Shown: positions 57,671 through 64,000 of the stretch, piece by piece
Layout of the letters: each line of letters starts with the position of its first letter
How positions within the stretch are numbered: position 1 is the stretch's first letter
Assembly: GCF_017589465.1 (NCBI RefSeq)
Contig: NZ_JAELYA010000007.1
Span: forward strand, 62,001-126,000
Direction: 5' to 3'
DNA length: 64,000 bases
From: Pseudomonas schmalbachii
GTDB lineage: Bacteria > Pseudomonadota > Gammaproteobacteria > Pseudomonadales > Pseudomonadaceae
Position numbers and translations under genes: made by a program
The notes under the pieces: model-generated
What the model saw: the letters and a program-made list of their open reading frames with translations, nothing else
Databases searched by the model: none
Told to the model about the DNA's origin: nothing

Positions 57671-59893
57671 TCATTTTTCCCGCCAGAAGCGCGCATTCTC
57701 TCGCTCTCCCCGCAGCGGCCGACGGGTGCCGAGGAGGATCTTCAGGGCGCCCTCCTCGGCCGTGTCGTGCGCGGCGATACCCAGGCTGCCGAGGCGTTGC
57801 AGAACCTGTGGATGCGGATGGCCGTAGGGATTGTTGCGACCACGCGAGATCAGCACCGCCTCCGGCGCCAGCGACCGCAGGAAGAGCGCGCCGGAGGAGC
57901 TGCGGCTGCCATGGTGTCCGGCGAGCAACCAGTCCACATGTGCCTGCGGATGCTCCGTCAGCCAGGCCTGCTCGCCGTCGAGCGGCAGGTCGCCGGTCAG
58001 CAACAGCACTTCACCACCGGCCTCGATTCGCAGCACACATGAGCGCGCGTTGCTTTCCCGCGCCCCCGCCCAGGCCCAACTGGAGAAGCGTACACCATCG
58101 AACTCCCAGTCCTGCTTCCGGCACGCTTGCGCGACAAGCTGGCGAGGCAGACGCTGCGGCTCGCCGCTGATCACCTTATCGACCGGGACGGCAGCGAATA
58201 CCGCCAGCGCCCCGCCGGCATGATCGCTGTCGGCGTGGCTGAGCATCATCATGTCCAGGCGCCCGATGCCCAGGCCGTGCAGCATCGGCACCACGACACG
58301 CTCGCCGAGGTCGAAATCGCCGCTGCGCGGGCCAGCGTCGTACAGCCAGGCATGCCCGTGGGTCCGTACCAGCACCGACAACCCCTGCCCCACATCGAGA
58401 ACCCGGACCTCCGCCTGACCATAATCCGGTGCCAGAGAATGCGGCCACAGTGCCGGCAGCCACAGCGCCATCCCCAGCAAACGCAAGGGCACACCGGCGG
58501 GCAGCAACAGCAGCAGAGCGCCAAGCATGGCCAGCGACACTGCCCAGACTGGCGCAGACATCGGCTGCCAGGCCGACGCCAGAGCGGCGATGGCAGCCAG
58601 CAGGCGGAACAACAATTCCAGCAGCCCGCCCGCGCACCAGACCAGTCCCTCACCGACGAGCGGCATCCCCAACAGCAGACTGCCCAGCAGTGCCAAAGGG
58701 ACCACGGCCAGCTCCACCCAGGGCACTGCGATCAAGTTGGCCAGCGCCCCACTAAGGCTCACTGGCAGGCCCAGTGCCAGCAGCATCGGCGTCAGTCCGA
58801 GCGCCATCAGCCACTGCGCCCGCGACCAGGTGCGCCACCAGGCCCATCTGCCCAGCCGGCCGGCAAAACCGAAGATCAGCAGCTCCACGGCACCGAACGA
58901 CAACCAGAAGCCCGGCGTCAGGCTGGCCAGCGGATCGAACAGCAGCACCAGGCACAAGGCACCCAGCAGCGGCAGCCACAGCCCCAGATGGCGGAAGCGC
59001 AGGCGCCAGAGCAGCATCAGGGAAATCATCACGCAGGCGCGCCGCGCGGGAATCTCGAAACCGGCCATCAGCGCGTAACTCCATGCCCCCAGCAGCGCGA
59101 GCGCACAGGCACATGGCAGCCAGGGAATCCGCTGCGGCCAGGCTCCCATCCGTGCGAGTCCGGCTACCAGCGCATAGAGCAAGCCGGCCAGCAGGGAGAT
59201 ATGCGAGCCGGAAATCACCATCAGGTGCAGGGTTCCGGTGTCCTGCAGGATTTGCCAGTCCTGCTTCGTCAGCCCGGACGCATCGCCCAGCACCAGGGCA
59301 GCCAGTGCGGCGGAGCGGCCATTGGCATCCACCGCCAGCAGCCGCTGTCGCCATGCCTCACGCCAGGCGGCCGTTCCACTGGCCGGCTGCAGCCGCTTGC
59401 CGTCCTTGACGCTGCCGGTCGCACCGATGCGTCGAGCGGTCAGCCAGGCCTCGTAGTCGAAGCCGAATTCGTTGACCAGCCCGTGGGCCCGCTTCAGCTT
59501 CACCGCCAGGCGCCAGCGCTCGCCGCCCTGCACCTGCGGCCCGCCATACCACGACAGGCGCAGGTGACGCGGCAACGGCGCACGGGCTCCGCCGATATCC
59601 TCCAGGTCGAAGCGCACGCCATCGGCCGAAATGTCGGGCAGACTACTGACCCGCCCCTCCAGCCAGAGGGTGCCGCCATCGAGATCCTTCGACAGGCGGT
59701 CGTCGAGAACCCACTGCGCCGACAGGCACGCCCAGACGAAACCAATAAGGAAAATACCCAGCCAGGGTACCCGGCTGAACAGCAGCGCGATGGCTCCAAG
59801 GGCAAGCAACAGCAATACCCAAAGCGGCGGCAGAGCGGGCAGGAAGCGCAACGAGAGCAATCCGGCCGCCAGCGCGATCATCCCTGAACGCAT
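57671..59893 (-). CDS. comEC: ComEC/Rec2 DNA uptake channel protein
   Basis: Inner-membrane channel for transforming single-stranded DNA. 740 residues: N-terminal DUF4131 domain (about 20-170), competence domain (about 195-480) with LMVISGSHISLLAGLLYALVAG, and a metallo-beta-lactamase-like C-terminal domain (about 500-730) with LDVGQGLSVLVR, LSHADSDHAGG (zinc-type motif) and LLAGHHGSRSSSG. It ends just downstream of the exbB start, in the standard order comEC-exbB-exbD-lpxK. Confidence 0.94.
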   Translation of the reverse strand: MRSGMIALAAGLLSLRFLPALPPLWVLLLLALGAIALLFSRVPWLGIFLIGFVWACLSAQWVLDDRLSKDLDGGTLWLEGRVSSLPDISADGVRFDLEDIGGARAPLPRHLRLSWYGGPQVQGGERWRLAVKLKRAHGLVNEFGFDYEAWLTARRIGATGSVKDGKRLQPASGTAAWREAWRQRLLAVDANGRSAALAALVLGDASGLTKQDWQILQDTGTLHLMVISGSHISLLAGLLYALVAGLARMGAWPQRIPWLPCACALALLGAWSYALMAGFEIPARRACVMISLMLLWRLRFRHLGLWLPLLGALCLVLLFDPLASLTPGFWLSFGAVELLIFGFAGRLGRWAWWRTWSRAQWLMALGLTPMLLALGLPVSLSGALANLIAVPWVELAVVPLALLGSLLLGMPLVGEGLVWCAGGLLELLFRLLAAIAALASAWQPMSAPVWAVSLAMLGALLLLLPAGVPLRLLGMALWLPALWPHSLAPDYGQAEVRVLDVGQGLSVLVRTHGHAWLYDAGPRSGDFDLGERVVVPMLHGLGIGRLDMMMLSHADSDHAGGALAVFAAVPVDKVISGEPQRLPRQLVAQACRKQDWEFDGVRFSSWAWAGARESNARSCVLRIEAGGEVLLLTGDLPLDGEQAWLTEHPQAHVDWLLAGHHGSRSSSGALFLRSLAPEAVLISRGRNNPYGHPHPQVLQRLGSLGIAAHDTAEEGALKILLGTRRPLRGERENARFWREK

Positions 59894-60030
59894 CGTCCGG
59901 CTCCCTCCCGGAGCCTCCGGCGTCCGTCGCTGCCAGTCGTCAGGGACAGTTACACCGGGTCATAAATGCTGGCCAATCAGTGCCGCTAGCTAGGCATAAT
60001 AGGGCGCTTCTGTCTGCCAGAGATTTCCCC

Positions 60031-60549
60031 ATGCCGCGCCGACTTTTCAAGCGCTACATGCCCGACCCGGATCTGATCAGAAACCACAAGGGTCTGCGTT
60101 TCCTCGGACCGCTGGTCCACTCGCCGAACCTCTGGCACCTCAATCGCCGCTCGGTTTCGCGCGCCATGGGCATGGGGCTGTTCGCCGCCTTCATCCCGCT
60201 GCCGATGCAGATGCTGCTGGCCGCCAGCCTGGCGATCTGGGTGCGGGCCAACCTGCCGATCTCGGTGGGACTGGTCTGGCTGACCAACCCGATCACCATG
60301 CCGCCGGTGTTCTACTGCACCTACAAGATGGGCGCCTGGGTGATGCAGGTGCCGCCGCGCACGCTGCCCGAGCACCTCAACTGGGAATGGATCAGTGCCG
60401 AACTGACGACACTGTGGCAGCCGTTCCTGCTCGGTTCGATCATCTGCGGCCTGCTGGTCGGCGCCCTCGCCTATGCGCTGACCCTTAGCTACTGGCGCTG
60501 GTGGATCGGCCGCAACTGGCGGCGTCGGCAGGCGCTGCGCAATAAGTAG
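60031..60549 (+). CDS. DUF2062 membrane protein (PA2985-like)
   Basis: 172 residues starting MPRRLFKRYMPDPDLI. DUF2062 pattern: RSVSRAMGMGLFAAFIPLPMQMLLAASLAIWVRANLPISVGLVWLTNPITMPPVFY; three to four membrane helices. Function unknown; in Pseudomonas it usually neighbours comEC. The final codons AAG TAG are the beginning of a REP element, so the stop codon lies inside the repeat. An in-frame ATG 51 bases upstream overlaps the comEC promoter region and is not preferred. Confidence 0.87.
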   Translation: MPRRLFKRYMPDPDLIRNHKGLRFLGPLVHSPNLWHLNRRSVSRAMGMGLFAAFIPLPMQMLLAASLAIWVRANLPISVGLVWLTNPITMPPVFYCTYKMGAWVMQVPPRTLPEHLNWEWISAELTTLWQPFLLGSIICGLLVGALAYALTLSYWRWWIGRNWRRRQALRNK

Positions 60550-60621
60550 GTTGGGCTGAGCCTGCGAAACCCAACGGTGTTGCCGAGTGTTGGGCTTCGC
60601 TGCGCTCAGCGCCAACCTACG
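60546..60621. repeat. REPIN, GTAGGTTGG family, overlapping the DUF2062 stop codon
   Basis: Arms GTAGGTTGGGCTGAGCCTGC...AACCCAAC and GTTGGGCTTCGCTGCGCTCA...CCAACCTACG. The first bases GTAG contain the TAG stop of the gene. Only the last residue (Lys) is touched. Confidence 0.85.
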
Positions 60622-60648
60622 AAGAAGCCGCCTTTCGGCGGCTTCTTT
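60622..60648. terminator. Bidirectional terminator between DUF2062 and lolE
   Basis: Stem GAAGCCGCC-TTTC-GGCGGCTTC with T on the plus side and T (after A) on the minus side. It directly follows the REP and directly precedes the lolE stop. Confidence 0.8.
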
Positions 60649-61895
60649 CATTCGTAGCGCAGGGCTTCGGCCGGCTGGGTGGAGGCGGCGCGCCAGGCGG
60701 GATAGAACGTGGCGAGGAAGCTCATCAGCAAGGCCGCGGCACAGATCAGCACGACGTCCAGAACCTGCACGTCGGTGGGCAGGTAGTTGATGAAGTAGAC
60801 ATCCGAACTGAATATCTGGGTGCCTGCCAGCTTTTCCAGCGCGCCGACGATGGTGGTCACGTTGAACGCCGCCAGCACGCCGAGCACGCCGCCGATGATG
60901 GTGCCGATCACCCCGATCACCGAGCCCTGGACCATGAAGATCGTCATGATCTGCCGGGGCGTCGCGCCGAGGGTGCGGAGGATGGCGATATCGGTGCGCT
61001 TGTCGGCCACCACCATGATCAGCGTGGCGATGATGTTGAACGCCGCCACCGCGACGATCAGCAGCAGCAACAGACCGATCATGGTCTTTTCCATCTTCAT
61101 CGCGCTGAACAGGCTGCCCTGGGTGTGGGTCCAGTCCACCGAGCGATAACCAGTCCCGAAGTCGGCAGCGATATGCGCACCGATCTGCGGCGCCTGGAAC
61201 AGGTCCTTCAGCGCGATGCGCACGCTCTGTACCTGGCCGGGCTGCCAGCGCAGCATGTGCGCGGCGTCCTCGACATGGACCAGCGCCAGTGTGCCATCCA
61301 GCTCGGCGCCTACCTTGAACACGCCGACCACATTCAGCCGCTGCATACGCGGAGTGATGCCGCCCGGCGCCGAACTGGCCTCCGGAACGATCAGCAGCAG
61401 ACTGTCGCCGACGCTGACGCGGAAGCGCCGCGCGGTGATCTCACCGATCACCACGCCGGACTCCCCGGCCTTCAGCGCATCCAGGCTGCCCTGCACGATG
61501 TGCTGGCCGATGATCGAGACCTGCTGCTCCAGTTGCGGATCGATGCCGTTGACCTCGATCGGCTGCATCATGCCTTTATAGGAAAGCATCCCGTCCAGCT
61601 GGGTGAAGGGCACCGCGCCGATCACCTGCGGCTGCTTCATGGCCGCCTGCGCCAGCGGATGCCAGTCGTCCAGCGGCCCCTTGACCTGCTGCAGCACCGA
61701 GTGCGGCACCATGCCGAGGATGCGTGAGCGCATTTCCTTCTGGAAGCCGTTCATCACCGAGAGCACCACGATCATGGCCAGCACACCGAGGGCCAGGCCG
61801 ATCATCGAGGTCAGCGAGATGAACGAGATGTAGTGGTTGCGCCGCTTGGCCCGGGTGTAGCGGGTGCCGATGAATATCGAGAGAGGTCTGAACAT
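60648..61895 (-). CDS. lolE: LolC/LolE family lipoprotein-releasing permease (second copy)
   Basis: 415 residues. N-terminal membrane segment ([25 protein letters not shown]), a large periplasmic domain, and three C-terminal helices ([57 protein letters not shown]). Ends ALRYE. Partner of LolD and the upstream LolC. By order (permease-ATPase-permease) I call it lolE; the two permeases are close paralogues. It lies 10 bases after lolD. Confidence 0.92.
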   Translation of the reverse strand: MFRPLSIFIGTRYTRAKRRNHYISFISLTSMIGLALGVLAMIVVLSVMNGFQKEMRSRILGMVPHSVLQQVKGPLDDWHPLAQAAMKQPQVIGAVPFTQLDGMLSYKGMMQPIEVNGIDPQLEQQVSIIGQHIVQGSLDALKAGESGVVIGEITARRFRVSVGDSLLLIVPEASSAPGGITPRMQRLNVVGVFKVGAELDGTLALVHVEDAAHMLRWQPGQVQSVRIALKDLFQAPQIGAHIAADFGTGYRSVDWTHTQGSLFSAMKMEKTMIGLLLLLIVAVAAFNIIATLIMVVADKRTDIAILRTLGATPRQIMTIFMVQGSVIGVIGTIIGGVLGVLAAFNVTTIVGALEKLAGTQIFSSDVYFINYLPTDVQVLDVVLICAAALLMSFLATFYPAWRAASTQPAEALRYE

Positions 61896-61905
61896 AAAAG
61901 GTCTC

Positions 61906-62604
61906 TCAGGCAGCGACCAGGCGGCCGTCTTCCAGCCTCAGCACCCGATCCATCTGCTCAGCCAGATGCAGATCGTGGGTCACCACCAGGAACGCCGTCT
62001 TCAGCGACTGCGACAGCTCCATCATCAGCTCCTGGATGCCGTGGGCGGTGTGCTGGTCGAGGTTGCCGGTGGGCTCGTCGAGCAATACAAGCTTGGGGTT
62101 GTTCACCAGTGCACGGGCGATGGCCACGCGCTGGCGCTCGCCGCCGGACAACTCCGACGGTTTGTGCTGCAGGCGGTGCTTCAGCCCTACCCGCTCCAGC
62201 AGCGCCGAGGCACGCTGGCGCGCTTCGGCGATGGACGCCTTGCCGATCAGCAGCGGCATGCAGACGTTCTCCAGCGCGGTGAATTCCGGCAGCAGGTGGT
62301 GGAACTGGTAGACGAAGCCCAGCGCACGGTTGCGCAGCAGGCCGCGGGCCTTCTCGTTCAGCGCGGACAGTTCCTCGCCGGCCAGCCAGACGCTGCCGCG
62401 GCTCGGCGTGTCGAGGCCGCCGAGCATGTTCAGCAGGGTGCTCTTGCCCGAGCCGGAGCTGCCGACGATGGCCACCCGCTCGCCGGGGAACAGTTCCAGT
62501 TGCACGCCGGCCAGCACTTCGACCGACTGCGGGCCTTCCTCGTAGCTCTTGCCCAGGTCGCGGCAGCTCAGGACGGCCTGCTTGTTGAGGGTCGGCTCAT
62601 TCAT
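61906..62604 (-). CDS. lolD: Lipoprotein-releasing system ATPase LolD
   Basis: 232 residues. Walker [17 protein letters not shown] (about 44), Q-loop region [21 protein letters not shown] signature [15 protein letters not shown], Walker [14 protein letters not shown] and the H-loop in [12 protein letters not shown]. The start overlaps lolC's stop by eight bases. It powers release of outer-membrane lipoproteins to LolA; the lipoproteins in this window would be clients. Confidence 0.96.
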   Translation of the reverse strand: MNEPTLNKQAVLSCRDLGKSYEEGPQSVEVLAGVQLELFPGERVAIVGSSGSGKSTLLNMLGGLDTPSRGSVWLAGEELSALNEKARGLLRNRALGFVYQFHHLLPEFTALENVCMPLLIGKASIAEARQRASALLERVGLKHRLQHKPSELSGGERQRVAIARALVNNPKLVLLDEPTGNLDQHTAHGIQELMMELSQSLKTAFLVVTHDLHLAEQMDRVLRLEDGRLVAA

Positions 62605-63850
62605 AACGCAATGCCTCCGCGGGCTGGGTGCGCGCGGCACGCCAGGCCGGATACAGGGTGGCGAAGAAACTCAGGAGCAGCGCGGCGCCGCACACCAGGA
62701 TCACGTCCTCGCGCATCAACTGCGAGGGCAGGTAATCGATGAAGTACACATCCGCACTGAGGAATTTGTGGCCGATCAGCCGCTCCAGCGCAGCGATCGC
62801 GCCGCTGACGTTGAGCGCGGCGAAGATGCCGAGGACGCCGCCGATCAGGGTGCCGATCACGCCGATCACCGTACCCTGAACCATGAAGGTCGCCATGATC
62901 TGCCCCGGCGTGGCGCCGAGGGTGCGCAGGATGGCGATATCGGCCTTCTTGTCGGTGACCACCATGACCAGGGTGGAAATGATGTTGAACGCCGCCACCG
63001 CGACGATCAGCAGCAACAACAGGCCGATCATGGATTTCTCCATGCGGATCGCCTGGTACAGGTTGCCGTGGCTGCGGGTCCAGTCGCGGGCGTAGTAGTC
63101 GTTGCCCTTCAGGCTGTTGGCGATTTCCCAGGCGGTGCGCGGCGCCTGGAACAGGTCGTCGAGCTTCAGGCGCAGGCCCTCGACCTGACCATCCTTGAGG
63201 CGGCGCATGCGCGCGGCGTCGTCGATGTGGGTCATGGCCACGAAACCGTCCAGCTCGCCGGCGCCGACGTGGAAGATACCGGCCACGGTGAAGCGCTTCA
63301 TGCGCGGGAACATGCCCGCTGGCGTCACCGAGACTTCCGGAGCGACGAAGGTGACCTTATCGCCGATCTTCACACCGAGATTGTTCGCCGCCCGGTCGCC
63401 GATCAGGATGCCGAATTCGCCGGGCTTCAGGCTGTCGAGGCTGCCTTCCTTGAAGAAGTCGCCGATGATCGAAACCTTGCTCTCCTGAGCCGGGTCCACC
63501 GCGTTGATCAGCACCTTCTGCACCACGCCGTCGTGGCTCAGCAGGCCCTGCATCTGGATGAAGGGCGCCACTTCCAGCACGTTCGGCTGCTGCGACTTGA
63601 CCTGCTCGGCCAGCCCGCGCCAATCGTCTATCGGCTGGTAGGACTCGATGGTGGCGTGCGGCACCATGCCGAGCACCCGCGTACGCATCTCATGGTCGAA
63701 GCCGTTCATGACCGACAGCACGACGATCATCACCAGCACCCCGAGGGCGAGGCCGATCATCGAAGTCAGCGAGATGAAGGAGATGAAGTGACTGCGGCGC
63801 TTGGCGCGGGTGTAGCGCGTTCCGATGTAAACGGAAAGGGGTCTGAACAT
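62597..63850 (-). CDS. lolC: LolC/LolE family lipoprotein-releasing permease (first copy)
   Basis: 417 residues, starting [51 protein letters not shown], almost the same start as the other permease gene in this operon. Periplasmic domain about 45-270, C-terminal helices as in LolE. The reading frame has no stop from here to the window edge, but the paralogue fixes the start at this ATG. First gene of lolCDE. Confidence 0.92.
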   Translation of the reverse strand: MFRPLSVYIGTRYTRAKRRSHFISFISLTSMIGLALGVLVMIVVLSVMNGFDHEMRTRVLGMVPHATIESYQPIDDWRGLAEQVKSQQPNVLEVAPFIQMQGLLSHDGVVQKVLINAVDPAQESKVSIIGDFFKEGSLDSLKPGEFGILIGDRAANNLGVKIGDKVTFVAPEVSVTPAGMFPRMKRFTVAGIFHVGAGELDGFVAMTHIDDAARMRRLKDGQVEGLRLKLDDLFQAPRTAWEIANSLKGNDYYARDWTRSHGNLYQAIRMEKSMIGLLLLLIVAVAAFNIISTLVMVVTDKKADIAILRTLGATPGQIMATFMVQGTVIGVIGTLIGGVLGIFAALNVSGAIAALERLIGHKFLSADVYFIDYLPSQLMREDVILVCGAALLLSFFATLYPAWRAARTQPAEALRYE

Positions 63851-64000
63851 GTAGGGCCGATCAACAGGATGAAGGGAGCCTCTGGAGGCGGCTGCGCTGC
63901 TCGCAGCTTCCTGAAAAAGCTTCAGGGAAACGGCGTTGTTTCCGGTGGCTGTGTGGCGAGGTACGGCGGGCGGCTTTACACTCAGACCATCTCGGCCGCC
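63851..64000. other. Upstream region of lolC, no complete gene
   Basis: I see no complete gene or clear promoter in these 150 bases. On the minus strand a short open frame runs from the window edge to a stop at 63982-63984 and could be the end of a neighbouring gene; it is too short to judge. Confidence 0.4.

Noticed and set aside
63982-64000. End of a minus-strand gene (reading ...AAEMV stop).
   Set aside because: Only a few codons are visible; not enough to support a gene.

Overview
The window is high-GC (about 65 % by eye) DNA from a Pseudomonas of the P. aeruginosa group. From position 21926 to the end, gene content and order follow what I remember of the PAO1 chromosome from about PA2949 to PA2988: lipase-like hydrolase, etfA/etfB/etf-QO, moaA-like, TetR, tatD, pilZ, holB, tmk, mltG, pabC, fabF, acpP, fabG, fabD, plsX, rpmF, yceD, maf, sppA, HAD, rluC, rne, murB, ptpA, kdsB, trm112-like, lpxK, exbD, exbB, comEC, lolCDE. 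The first third mixes loci that lie elsewhere in PAO1 (cyaB, dctA, napEFDABC), and the intergenic REP families are not those of P. aeruginosa itself. I therefore infer a sister species, without naming it. Comparisons with PAO1 are from memory, not from a search.

Layout. 1-5.3 kb: the 3' end of a sulfate-binding protein gene, a CyaB-type membrane adenylate cyclase, a REP cluster, a dctA dicarboxylate transporter with a sigma-54-type promoter and enhancer-like repeats, and an exported catalase-fold peroxidase. 5.4-10 kb: the periplasmic nitrate reductase operon napEFDABC; napE is too short for most ORF cut-offs. 10-21.8 kb: pyrF, a DUF2897 peptide, a CPBP protease, a TetR/SDR pair, a VWA-lipoprotein/ECF sigma/anti-sigma operon, a MocR regulator, a LuxR-type regulator with an atypical receiver, and a three-gene envelope operon (solute-binding protein, DUF4398 lipoprotein, OmpA lipoprotein). 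21.9-33.9 kb: hydrolase, the electron-transfer flavoprotein genes around a strong PsrA-like operator, an iron-starvation sigma/FecR/TonB-receptor cassette behind a Fur box, two small envelope or unknown proteins, MoaA and a TetR. 34-48 kb: aminotransferase, the sRNA rgsA, and the large fatty-acid/DNA-replication cluster from tatD to rluC, all on the minus strand except maf. 49-64 kb: rne with a long structured leader, then murB to comEC, a DUF2062 protein and the lolCDE lipoprotein exporter.

The genes work as recognisable modules: anaerobic nitrate reduction (nap), fatty-acid oxidation electron flow (etf) and fatty-acid synthesis (fab/plsX/acpP), envelope building (murB, kdsB, lpxK, mltG, lolCDE), and signalling (cyaB, pilZ, sigma factors). 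I found no CRISPR array, no tRNA or rRNA, no complete insertion sequence and no prophage. The least ordinary signals are non-coding: a 140-bp MITE-like element at the plsX stop codon with a TTA target duplication, a long two-armed operator before etf-QO, an enhancer-like triple repeat behind the dctA promoter, a composite REP element present at four places, and a roughly 520-nt rne leader whose last hairpin covers the region just upstream of the start codon.
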